A stretch of DNA of 8,608 nt from VGCC01 sp964495555 (lineage in GTDB: Bacteria > Actinomycetota > Actinomycetes > S36-B12): the NCBI GenBank assembly GCA_964495555.1, contig CAZBWA010000070.1:1-8608 (forward strand), read 5' to 3'. The notes beneath the pieces are model-generated. The model saw nothing but the letters and a program-made list of their open reading frames with translations, had not been told where the DNA came from and did not search any database. The translations under genes were made by a program, and so were the position numbers. This document shows, in pieces, positions 1 to 6,447 of the stretch (positions are counted from its first letter, which is position 1; each line of letters begins with the position of its first letter).

Positions 1-1053
1 ATGCCCGGGCATGCGGCCGGCGGCCGGGTGGATGGCGTAGTCCACCTCGATGCCCTTCTCGGTGAGCAGGTCCGCGAGTTCACGCAGCGTGCTCTGCGCC
101 TGGGCCACCGCGAGGCCGTAGCCGGGCACGAGGATCACCTTGGAGGCGAAGCCGAGCATGATCGCCACGTCGTTCGGGGATGCCGAGCGCACAGGGCGAT
201 CACTGCCTGCCGACGTGCTCCCCGCCGTGGTGCCGGAGAAGGCACCGAAGAGGGTGGAGGTGAGCGGTCGACCCATGGCCTTGGCCATGAGGCTGGTGAG
301 CAACGTTCCGGAGGCACCGACGAGGGTGCCCGCGATCAGCAGCAGGACGTTGTTGAGCACATAGCCCGATGCCGCCACGGCCAGACCCGTCATGGCGTTG
401 AGCAACGAGATGACGATGGGAACGTCCGCGCCCCCGACGGGCAGCACGAAGAGCACACCGAAGATGAGCGAGAGCACGAGGAGCAGCACAAGCAGCCAGT
501 CCTGCGGCTGGACGATAAGGGAAATCCCCGCCAGGACGGTGCCGATCGCGACCAGGATCGTGACCCACTTGCCGGCCGGGATGATGACCGGGCGGGTGGT
601 CATCAGTTCCTGCAGCTTCAAGTACGTCACGATCGAGCCGCTGAAGGCGATCGCGCCGACGATGACAGTTGCCACGGTGAAGATCAGGAAGAGCAGGTCA
701 CTCGATCCGACTTCGAAGTACTCGACGACGGCGATGAGTGCGGCCGCGCCGCCACCGACGCCGTTGAACAAAGCGACGAGTTGTGGCATCGCGGTCATCT
801 TGACCCTGCGTGCTGCTACCCAGCCGACGATCGAACCGACGGCGAGGAAGCCCACGATGAGGCCGAGGTTGAGCAACTCGATGCCGCTGAGGAAGAGGAC
901 GACGATGGCGAGGAGCGCGCCGACGGCGCCGATCAGCACGCCGGCGCGCGCCGTGCGCGGTGAGGACATGCTCTTCAGGGCGATGATGAACAGGACGGCG
1001 GCGACCAGGTACGCCAGTTGCACCCAGACCGGATCGGTGTGGACCTCGCTCAT
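1..1053 (-). CDS. pntB: NAD(P) transhydrogenase subunit beta, 3' end cut by window edge
   Basis: Beta subunit of the membrane transhydrogenase, which couples proton flow to hydride transfer between NAD(H) and NADP(H). Reading begins MSEVHTDPVW and shows 351 codons without a stop. The first roughly 260 residues are a series of hydrophobic helices (domain II, the proton channel), including FNGVGGGAAALIA and VGASGTLLTSLMAKAMGR. A polar linker follows, then the start of the NADP(H)-binding domain III with GYGLAVAQAQ at about residues 311-320 and IHPAAGRMPGH at the window edge, both closely resembling E. coli PntB. Family members are about 460-480 residues, so some 110-125 C-terminal residues, including the rest of the NADP site, lie outside. 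The ATG overlaps the pntA2 stop as ATGA, so translation is probably coupled; a purine-rich AAGGAAGG lies about 12 bases upstream. Identity is secure; the break is only the window edge. Confidence 0.96.
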   Translation of the reverse strand, partial: MSEVHTDPVWVQLAYLVAAVLFIIALKSMSSPRTARAGVLIGAVGALLAIVVLFLSGIELLNLGLIVGFLAVGSIVGWVAARRVKMTAMPQLVALFNGVGGGAAALIAVVEYFEVGSSDLLFLIFTVATVIVGAIAFSGSIVTYLKLQELMTTRPVIIPAGKWVTILVAIGTVLAGISLIVQPQDWLLVLLLVLSLIFGVLFVLPVGGADVPIVISLLNAMTGLAVAASGYVLNNVLLLIAGTLVGASGTLLTSLMAKAMGRPLTSTLFGAFSGTTAGSTSAGSDRPVRSASPNDVAIMLGFASKVILVPGYGLAVAQAQSTLRELADLLTEKGIEVDYAIHPAAGRMPGH

Positions 1054-1361
1054 GCTGCGCCACCTTCCTTCCCGGTGGCCTTCTTCGGCTTGAACATCTC
1101 CAGCATGCGGTCGGTCACGACGAACCCGCCGACGAGGTTGATCGCGCCCAACAGGACGGCGATGAGCGCGATGGTCAACTCGAGGGCGTTCGTCGCCTTG
1201 CCCGCCACGATGATCGCGCCCATGACCACCACGCCGTGGATGGCATTAGCCCCGGACATGAGGGGCGTGTGGAGAACCGTCGATACCTTCGACACGACTT
1301 CGAAGCCCACGAAGATGCTCAAGATGAAGATCGTCAGCAGCGCTACGCCGTCCACGCTCAC
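1050..1361 (-). CDS. pntA2: NAD(P) transhydrogenase subunit alpha part 2 (membrane)
   Basis: The 103-residue membrane part of the alpha subunit (also called PntAB), forming part of the proton-conducting domain II with PntB. Three hydrophobic helices are visible at about residues 5-24, 40-55 and 58-83, with the family motifs LHTPLMSGANAIHGVVVMGA and a basic MFKPKK tail typical of this subunit. In E. coli this piece is fused to the soluble alpha domain; here it is a separate gene, as in Rhodospirillum and many actinobacteria. The GTG start overlaps the pntA1 stop (GTGA). GGGAGG ends only 3 bases before this GTG but about 9 bases before a second GTG at 1355, so the true start may be two codons downstream. 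Confidence 0.95.
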   Translation of the reverse strand: MSVDGVALLTIFILSIFVGFEVVSKVSTVLHTPLMSGANAIHGVVVMGAIIVAGKATNALELTIALIAVLLGAINLVGGFVVTDRMLEMFKPKKATGKEGGAA

Positions 1362-2497
1362 GCACCTCCCTGCAGTGCGGCACGCGCCGCCTCGTTGCGA
1401 ACCTCACCGTTGTGGACGACGGCGCACCCGTCGAGCACCTCGTCGGAGAGGTCGACGGTGATCGCCTCGTCCTTCACCAGGAGTCCGAGCAGGGCGAGCA
1501 CGTTCATGGCGTAGAGCTGCGATGCGTGCACGGGCATCTCCGAGGCCACGTCCTTGCCTCCCCACACCGACACCTGCCCGACGTTCACGATCTCCCCCGC
1601 GACCGATCCCTCGACGTTGCCGCCGGTCTCACTGGCCAGATCCACGACGACGGCACCGGGCTTCATGCCCTCGACCATCGATCGCGTGACGAGCAGCGGC
1701 GCGCGGCGACCGGGGACGGCGGCGGTGGTGATCAAGACGTCGCTCTCGGCGATGTGGGGTGCGAGGAGTTCACGCTGGCGTGCGGCGCGTTCCTCGGTCA
1801 TCTCGCGGGCGTACCCACCCGATCCCTCGAGGGCCTCGAGGTCCAGCGTGATGAAGGTGGCGCCCATGGACTTGACCTCGTCGGCGCTGGCCGGTCGCAC
1901 GTCGTAGGCGGAGACCTTCGCGCCCAGGCGCTTGGCGGTGGCGATCGCCTGCAGGCCGGCCACACCGGCACCGAGAACGAGGACCTTGGCCGGCTGGATG
2001 GTGCCCGCCGCGGTCATGAAGAGCGGGAAGAAGCTCGGCAGCAGTTCCGCGCCCACCAGGGACGCGCGGTACCCGGTGACCAACGCCTGGGAGGTGAGTG
2101 CGTCCATGCTCTGGGCGCGCGAGATGCGCGGGAGGACGTCGAAGGACAGCCCGGTGACTCCCGCATCCCGCATCGCCGCGATGGTCGCCGTATCGGATCC
2201 CGGGGAGAGGAAGGAGATCGTGACGCCGCCCCGGCGCATGCGCCGCACGCGCTCGGGATCCAGGGGACGGACGGAGGCGACGACGTCGGCGGATCCCAGT
2301 TCAGCGTCGAACGCGGCACCCTCGGCGACCCGGGCCCCCGCCTCCACGTAGGCGGAATCCGGCGCGAAGGCGGCCGTGCCGGCGCCCGACTCGACGACGA
2401 CGTCGAGTCCGAGGGTGGTGAACTTCTTCACGACGGAAGGCACCATCGCCACCCGCTTCTCACCGGGACGCGACTCCGCTGGGATGACGATCTTCAC
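1358..2497 (-). CDS. pntA1: NAD(P) transhydrogenase subunit alpha part 1 (soluble NAD-binding)
   Basis: Soluble domain I (PntAA) that binds NAD(H) and exchanges hydride with the NADP(H) domain of PntB. With the start chosen here it has 379 residues, matching the family. It begins MKIVIPAESRPGEKRVA, has the signature RAQSMDALTSQ at about 127-137, a Rossmann GAGVAG at 176-181 followed by the acidic residue D199 (AYDVRP) that selects NAD, and MKPGAVVVDLASETGGNVE near 278-296. The RAQSMDA motif and the operon separate it from the related alanine dehydrogenases. The frame opens at GTG 2509, but that codon has no spaced ribosome site, whereas GTG 2497 has GAGG six bases upstream and gives the usual family N-terminus. 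First gene of the pntA1-A2-B operon. Confidence 0.95.
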   Translation of the reverse strand: MKIVIPAESRPGEKRVAMVPSVVKKFTTLGLDVVVESGAGTAAFAPDSAYVEAGARVAEGAAFDAELGSADVVASVRPLDPERVRRMRRGGVTISFLSPGSDTATIAAMRDAGVTGLSFDVLPRISRAQSMDALTSQALVTGYRASLVGAELLPSFFPLFMTAAGTIQPAKVLVLGAGVAGLQAIATAKRLGAKVSAYDVRPASADEVKSMGATFITLDLEALEGSGGYAREMTEERAARQRELLAPHIAESDVLITTAAVPGRRAPLLVTRSMVEGMKPGAVVVDLASETGGNVEGSVAGEIVNVGQVSVWGGKDVASEMPVHASQLYAMNVLALLGLLVKDEAITVDLSDEVLDGCAVVHNGEVRNEAARAALQGGA

Positions 2498-2526
2498 CGT
2501 CGACCTCACTTCCGTTGCCGCCCGCG

Positions 2527-2532
2527 AGCCTA
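2527..2532 (-). promoter_or_regulatory. possible -10 box (TAGGCT) for pnt operon
   Basis: On the minus strand TAGGCT fits the actinobacterial TANNNT -10 pattern. A start point seven bases downstream would fall near 2520, leaving a leader of about 23 bases that contains the GAGG ribosome site of GTG 2497. No convincing -35 hexamer is visible. Inferred from pattern only. Confidence 0.35.
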
Positions 2533-2548
2533 GGGCCTAACGGCGAAG

Positions 2549-2567
2549 GCGGCGCGTTGCGCGCCGC
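2549..2567. repeat. perfect inverted repeat in the pnt/DUF5993 divergent region
   Basis: GCGGCGCG-TTG-CGCGCCGC: two 8-base arms and a 3-base centre, in the 129-base region between the divergent pnt operon and the DUF5993-dsbB pair. It sits just upstream of the candidate pnt -10 box. No T-tract follows on either strand, so a terminator is unlikely; an operator is possible, though such G/C-only palindromes also arise by chance at this base composition. Confidence 0.4.
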
Positions 2568-2614
2568 GGGCGGCCATCCCTACGAATGGCCCGATTCCCA
2601 CGACAGTGCACCCC

Positions 2615-2620
2615 TAGGGT
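2615..2620 (+). promoter_or_regulatory. leaderless-type -10 box (TAGGGT) for the DUF5993-dsbB pair
   Basis: TAGGGT followed by exactly six bases and then ATG at 2627. If the box occupies -12 to -7, the A of the ATG is +1, giving a leaderless mRNA. No Shine-Dalgarno sequence precedes this ATG, which agrees. The same geometry recurs at 4321 and 7125-7130. No clear -35 hexamer. Confidence 0.5.
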
Positions 2621-2626
2621 GGCCGC

Positions 2627-2779
2627 ATGATGTTCTCGATGTTCGTGCTGTGGTTCCTGGTGTTCGTCGGCATCTTCATGCGACGGGCATGGGTGCCCAC
2701 GTTGGCCATCGTCGCGATGGTGTGGACCCTGGTCCTCCTCGTGATGCACATGTCCGACCCGATCCCACTGAACTTCTGA
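2627..2779 (+). CDS. 50-residue two-helix membrane protein, DUF5993-like
   Basis: A 50-residue protein beginning MMFSMFVLWFLVF and ending HMSDPIPLNF. Two hydrophobic helices (about residues 3-17 and 24-41) are separated by a short basic turn, MRRAW. The size, two-helix layout and H-x-x-DP-x-x-LNF ending resemble the DUF5993 family as I recall it; that family has no known biochemical role and is often found beside dsbB-like genes, as here. Evidence that it is real: it ends 7 bases before the dsbB start, its TGA forms part of the dsbB ribosome site (TGAGG), and a -10-like box lies exactly six bases upstream of the ATG. The second ATG at 2630 is an alternative start. A partner or assembly factor for the DsbB-like protein is an inference from the gene order. 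Confidence 0.8.
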   Translation: MMFSMFVLWFLVFVGIFMRRAWVPTLAIVAMVWTLVLLVMHMSDPIPLNF

Positions 2780-2786
2780 GGTCGCC

Positions 2787-3485
2787 ATGAACATCGTCAC
2801 CAACGCAGAGCGCGCATTCGTCAGCCGCGAGACGCAGATCGCACGCATCATCAACGTGCTTGCACTGTTCGCACTCATCGCCGTGCTCGCCGGATCCCTG
2901 CACCTCCAACTCGGTGTGGGCGAGCAGCCGTGTCCCCTGTGTCTCATCCAGCGCTCGGCGATGATCGGGCTGGCTATCGGTCCCGTGATGAACCTGCTGT
3001 GGGGGATGAAGCCCGCGCACTACGCACTCAGCATCCTCGCTGCCATGGTGGGCGCCGCCGGGAGCACGCGCCAGATCCTGTTGCACATCGCCGATCCCAG
3101 CGACCCCGGATACGGCCCCGTCGTGCTCGGCTACCACCTCTACACGTGGGCGTTCATCACCTTCGCGGTGGGCATCGTCGGCTGCGCGTTCATGCTTCTC
3201 TGGAACAAGCCGTTCGAGGCTCCCGATACCGGGCTGCGGTTCCAGCGCAGCTGGTTCCGCGTGGCCGCGCTCACCGGCATCCTGTGGGTGTTCCTCGACC
3301 TGCTCGTGATCGGCATCAGCGTCCTGCCCGAGTGCGGACTGGGCATGTGCCCCGACAACCCCGAGAACATCACGGGTGCCGGGAACGTCGGCGGCTGGCT
3401 CATCGTGCTCTCGATCGGACTACTCGCCTTCGCCATCGCCGGCGCGATCGTCGCGGACCGGAAGGTGCTCAAGCACCACGGGTAA
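2787..3485 (+). CDS. DsbB-like disulfide bond formation protein with extra C-terminal helices
   Basis: Membrane thiol oxidoreductase of the DsbB family, which reoxidises an extracytoplasmic DsbA-like partner and passes electrons to quinone. It has 232 residues; E. coli DsbB has about 176. Helices appear at about 21-40, 53-72, 77-97, 116-138, 157-178 and 204-224. The catalytic CPLC (C49, C52) follows helix 1, with Q55 R56 directly after, as in DsbB. The loop between helices 3 and 4, which carries the second cysteine pair in E. coli, has none here (it reads DPGYGPVVLGYHLYTWAF). Instead C183 and C188 (ECGLGMC) lie in a third outer loop after an added fifth helix, on the same predicted face as CPLC. 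GAGG stands five bases before the ATG. The gene is cotranscribed with the small membrane protein upstream and ends 6 bases from the convergent parA. Many actinobacteria use VKOR instead of DsbB, so acquisition by transfer is possible. Confidence 0.88.
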   Translation: MNIVTNAERAFVSRETQIARIINVLALFALIAVLAGSLHLQLGVGEQPCPLCLIQRSAMIGLAIGPVMNLLWGMKPAHYALSILAAMVGAAGSTRQILLHIADPSDPGYGPVVLGYHLYTWAFITFAVGIVGCAFMLLWNKPFEAPDTGLRFQRSWFRVAALTGILWVFLDLLVIGISVLPECGLGMCPDNPENITGAGNVGGWLIVLSIGLLAFAIAGAIVADRKVLKHHG

Positions 3486-3491
3486 CGAGAC

Positions 3492-4265
3492 TCAGCGGCT
3501 CTTGCGCAGCAGGGTGGTCAAGTAGGAGTCGAAGATGTCCGCGACCTCGCGACCCCCTGCGGTGCGCACGAGCTGCACCGGCTGACCGAACCCTTCCGCC
3601 TGCTGCACGGCGATCCGATCGGGGATCGAGGGCTTGAACAGCGTGGTCCGACCGTAGATCTCCACGAGCTCCTTGTTGCGGTACGTGTGCTCCTCCGCGA
3701 CCGAGCGGACCCGGTTGACGACGATGCCGGCCAGTTCCAGGTTCGGATTCGCCGACTTCCGGATCTCGTCGATCTCCGCCATGGCCCGCTCCACGCCCTG
3801 CGCACCGAAGTAGGAGGGAGTGGTGACCACGAGGGCCAGGTCCGAGGCAGCGAGCGCCTCCCGGGTCAACGCACCCAGCGAGGGCGGGCAGTCGATGAGC
3901 ACGAGGTCGTATCCGTCGAGGAAGGACAGGGCACGCGCGAGCTTGGGACGCCAGGCACCACCGGTCCAGGCGTCGAAGCGGATGACCGAGGAGTGGCCGG
4001 GGAGCACGTCCACCTCACCGGGTTCGACCTCCCAGTCACAGGGTGTGAGTGCCTTCTCCAACGTCTCCCGCGTCGGGTGGCCGAGGACGTCGGCGACGGT
4101 GGTGCGCGTGGCATGGGCCTTCAACAGCGAGGTGGCGTTGCCCTGCGGGTCGAGGTCGACGACCAGCGTCGCCAGGCCGCGCACGGTCGCAGCACCGGCG
4201 AGGCCGAGCACCACCGACGTCTTGCCGACGCCACCTTTGAGACTGAGCACACTCACCACGGGCAT
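3492..4265 (-). CDS. ParA/Soj-family ATPase, orphan
   Basis: A 257-residue ParA/MinD-type ATPase; such proteins dimerise on ATP and position DNA or protein cargo in the cell. Visible motifs are the deviant Walker A KGGVGKT with signature lysine K10 and K15, the A' motif VVDLDPQGN at about 35-43, and Walker B LVLIDCPPSLGAL at about 121-133. The length fits a minimal chromosomal type without an N-terminal DNA-binding domain. The frame is open upstream to 4421, but that would overlap the divergent gene at 4333; ATG 4265 starts directly at the first strand before the P-loop and has GGGAG about 9 bases upstream. No parB or parS-like context is visible, so the main chromosome partition role is unlikely or unproven. 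Cargo unknown. The stop lies 6 bases from the convergent dsbB-like stop. Confidence 0.92.
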   Translation of the reverse strand: MPVVSVLSLKGGVGKTSVVLGLAGAATVRGLATLVVDLDPQGNATSLLKAHATRTTVADVLGHPTRETLEKALTPCDWEVEPGEVDVLPGHSSVIRFDAWTGGAWRPKLARALSFLDGYDLVLIDCPPSLGALTREALAASDLALVVTTPSYFGAQGVERAMAEIDEIRKSANPNLELAGIVVNRVRSVAEEHTYRNKELVEIYGRTTLFKPSIPDRIAVQQAEGFGQPVQLVRTAGGREVADIFDSYLTTLLRKSR

Positions 4266-4282
4266 GGGCTGAGTCTCCCGCC

Positions 4283-4295
4283 CCGGTCTGACCGG
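4283..4295. promoter_or_regulatory. 13-base palindrome, possible operator upstream of parA-like gene
   Basis: CCGGTC-T-GACCGG, perfect six-base arms around one base, in the 67-base region between the divergent parA-like gene and the exported protein gene. It starts 18 bases before the parA-like ATG, where a repressor dimer could block transcription or the 5' leader. It may be chance in G/C-rich DNA. Confidence 0.35.
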
Positions 4296-4320
4296 CACAA
4301 CCCGCCCTCCCCCGCCCTCG

Positions 4321-4326
4321 TATCGT
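4321..4326 (+). promoter_or_regulatory. leaderless-type -10 box (TATCGT) for the exported cysteine-rich protein
   Basis: TATCGT stands exactly six bases before the GTG at 4333, so the GTG would be +1 of a leaderless transcript. The six intervening bases (GGCCGG) contain no Shine-Dalgarno match. This also supports GTG 4333 as the true start. Confidence 0.5.
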
Positions 4327-4332
4327 GGCCGG

Positions 4333-5178
4333 GTGCCCCGGATCCTGGTCCTCCTCACCGTCCTCGCGGCCGCCCTGACCCCCACCTCACCAGCGGCTGC
4401 GGCGCCCACCGCTCCGTCCACGCCCCCGGGCCCCTCGGTGGACCAGTGCTACGGCTACGCGGCGGCGGCGAGGAACACCCCGGCATCCCGTGCCCGGATC
4501 GCCCGCAGCGCGGCCGTGGACTGCACGAAGCAGCACACCGCCCGGACCTACTGGGTGGGCACGTTGCCGGACTCGTTCGGGAACCCGGCGAAGTCCTCGG
4601 GGGCCGCGCGGGCAGCAGCCACGAAGGCCTGCTCGCCGAAGGCCTTGAACGCCTACCTCGGCCTGACCGAGCGCGCGCTGCCCTCGCGATTCCAGACCGT
4701 CACGGTGTTCCCCTCACGGGCGCAGTGGCGTGCGGGCCAACGGTGGGTGCGCTGTGACGCGATCCTCCGCGGCGGCAAGGGATTCACCAAGGTCAAGGCC
4801 CCGTTCCAGGAACTGATCGCGAAATCCGATCCGGACACCTTCGACTTCTGCACCCCCGGCGTGCCGGGCACACGGACCACGGCCGCGTATCCGTGCACCA
4901 AGCCCAAGAAGAACTGGGTGATGATCCGCGAGGTCGAACTCGCCGGAGCGCAGAAGGCGTTCCCGGGACGGCGTGCCGTCGAGCGGAAGTCGAAGGCGAT
5001 CTGCGAACGCGCGGGCAAGGCGTACTCCGGCGGTGCCCGCTTCTATGCCTGGTGGTCGATCTGGCCGACCCGGGTCGGGTGGCGCCAAGGCGATCGCACC
5101 GCCCAGTGTTTCGTGCCTTTCGCGGACTACCTCCAGGCCACGCGCGCGCCCGCCGAGCAGCCCGCACCGACTCCCTGA
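4333..5178 (+). CDS. exported protein with two Septum_form-like halves
   Basis: 281 residues. Residues 1-24 are a signal peptide (basic MPR, hydrophobic stretch, AAAA cleavage region), followed by a Pro/Thr-rich segment. The mature part holds eight cysteines: C39, C64, C100, C141 in the first half and C173, C188, C224, C259 in the second. The first half resembles the actinobacterial Septum_form family (septum formation protein type): VDCTKQH, then A..AC..ALNAYLG, then P.R.QW.AGQRWVRC. The second half repeats the frame in weaker form: YPCTKPKKNW, AICERAGKAY, P.R.GW.QGDR.AQC, and has lost the histidine after CTK. C64-C100 and C188-C224 are both 36 residues apart. Cell-surface localisation is likely; function is not established, and the septum link rests only on the family name. 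The C-terminal PAPTP tail has no sorting or anchor signal. Confidence 0.8.
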   Translation: MPRILVLLTVLAAALTPTSPAAAAPTAPSTPPGPSVDQCYGYAAAARNTPASRARIARSAAVDCTKQHTARTYWVGTLPDSFGNPAKSSGAARAAATKACSPKALNAYLGLTERALPSRFQTVTVFPSRAQWRAGQRWVRCDAILRGGKGFTKVKAPFQELIAKSDPDTFDFCTPGVPGTRTTAAYPCTKPKKNWVMIREVELAGAQKAFPGRRAVERKSKAICERAGKAYSGGARFYAWWSIWPTRVGWRQGDRTAQCFVPFADYLQATRAPAEQPAPTP

Positions 5179-5232
5179 GATCCCTCTGGACGCGCGAAGC
5201 CAGCAGGAAGCCGGCACCCATACGTAGAGTCG

Positions 5233-6447
5233 TCAGTCGATGACGGTGCGTCGCGGACCCACACCCCACGCGATGTAGTTCCAGAACCAGTCCGCGATCA
5301 CCGAGACCCGGTTGCGTCCGCCCGCGAGGTAGACGACGTGGAGTGCGAGCCAGGACAGCCACGCCAACGTGCCGTGCAGGCGCATTCCGTTCGGCAGTTC
5401 CACCACGGCCAGACGTCGCCCGATGGTCGCCATCTGTCCCTTGTCCTTGTAGCGGAAGGGTTCGACGGACTCGTCGCGCATCCGTGCGCCGATGGATGCG
5501 GCCACATACCGTCCCTGTTGCATCGCCACGGAGGCGACCATCGGGAGCGGACGGTCATCGCTTCCGGTGACGTGCGCCATGTCACCGATCACCCACACGT
5601 CGGGTCCCAGGTGGAGACGCTCGTCGACGACGAGGCGGTTCGAGCGGTCGGACATTCCGAGGGATGTCCACTGGTCGGGCGCGGCTACGCCTGCGCCCCA
5701 GATGATGGTGCCCGCCGGCAGCACCTCGCCGTTGGTGAGGTGCACATCCGTGGGATACATGCGGTCGACGGCCGCATCGACGCGCACGTCGGCACCCAAC
5801 TTCTCGAGGGCCTCCTTCGCGCGAGCACTCGACTTCTCGGAGAACGACGGAAGAAGTCGCGGCCCGGCTTCGACGAGGGTGACGTGACCGAACTGGGCGA
5901 TGTCGGGGAACTCGCGCACCATCTGCTTCTGCAACTCCGCGACGGCGCCGGTGACTTCGACACCCGTAGGGCCACCGCCGACGACGACGACACGCAGGGC
6001 CTCCTTCGGCTTATGGCCCATCTGCACGTCCTCGTAGGTGCCGAGTAGTCGGTGCTTGATGGCGCGGGCCTGGGAGATGTCCTTCATCTGTAGGGCGTTC
6101 TCGGCGACACCGCTGATGCCGAACGTGGTGCCCACGCTTCCCATGGCGAGCACCAGGTAGTCCCAGTCGACGACGGTCCCATCCGCCAGGCGCAGCGAAT
6201 GGCGTTCCGGAGTGATACGGACCACCTCCCCGCGCAGGAAGTTGACTCCGGGGATCGCTGCGCGCACGGGATAGGCGATGTCGTCCTCGGGCAGGCCACC
6301 GGTGGCGACTTGGTAGAGAAGAGGAGCGAAAAGCTGGTACGGGTGACGGTCGATGATCGTCACGTCCACGTCACCGCGGTCCACGAGGGCGCGCGCGCAC
6401 GTGAGACCACCGAATCCCGCGCCGACGATGGCCACGCGGGGTCTCAT
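5233..6447 (-). CDS. ndh: type II NADH dehydrogenase (NDH-2-like flavoprotein)
   Basis: 404-residue FAD-dependent, non-proton-pumping NADH:quinone oxidoreductase at the inner face of the membrane. It has the FAD-binding GAGFGG at 9-14 with acidic D33 after the second strand, a second NAD(P)-binding motif GGGPTG at 157-162, and the C-terminal flavin motif DVWVIGDMAHV at 283-293. The quinone-side signature AMQQGRY is at 308-314. The hydrophobic, aromatic C-terminus (WLSWLALHVVYLAGG and DWFWNYIAW) is the expected membrane-anchoring region. Its length and motif order match NDH-2 better than ferredoxin or nitrite reductases. The ATG overlaps the stop of the upstream aldo/keto reductase as ATGA, with GAGAAG about ten bases upstream, indicating translational coupling. 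A much longer reading through the gap to 7566 is a frame artefact. Confidence 0.92.
   Translation of the reverse strand: MRPRVAIVGAGFGGLTCARALVDRGDVDVTIIDRHPYQLFAPLLYQVATGGLPEDDIAYPVRAAIPGVNFLRGEVVRITPERHSLRLADGTVVDWDYLVLAMGSVGTTFGISGVAENALQMKDISQARAIKHRLLGTYEDVQMGHKPKEALRVVVVGGGPTGVEVTGAVAELQKQMVREFPDIAQFGHVTLVEAGPRLLPSFSEKSSARAKEALEKLGADVRVDAAVDRMYPTDVHLTNGEVLPAGTIIWGAGVAAPDQWTSLGMSDRSNRLVVDERLHLGPDVWVIGDMAHVTGSDDRPLPMVASVAMQQGRYVAASIGARMRDESVEPFRYKDKGQMATIGRRLAVVELPNGMRLHGTLAWLSWLALHVVYLAGGRNRVSVIADWFWNYIAWGVGPRRTVID

Noticed and set aside
1..963. Long plus-strand open frame of 320 codons opposite pntB
   Set aside because: Its product is rich in D, E, R, H and Q with no domain logic, as expected from the antisense of a high-GC gene; the minus strand matches PntB throughout.
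1412..2533. Plus-strand frame of 373 codons opposite pntA1
   Set aside because: Antisense shadow with low-complexity composition; the minus strand carries clear PntA1 motifs.
3464..3477. GGTGC-TCAA-GCACC hairpin at the end of the dsbB-like gene, as a terminator
   Set aside because: Only a 5-6 base stem, inside the coding region, and no T-tract on either strand.
4266..4421. 52-residue N-terminal extension of the ParA-like protein
   Set aside because: It would overlap the divergent exported protein's signal peptide, and the Arg/Gly-rich sequence resembles no ParA N-terminal domain; ATG 4265 has a ribosome site and starts at the normal place.
5231..5245. CGTCA-GTCGA-TGACG hairpin at the ndh stop, as a shared terminator for the convergent genes
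   Set aside because: A five-base stem overlapping coding sequence with no T-run; too weak to call. Nothing else stands out in the 54-base gap 5179-5232.
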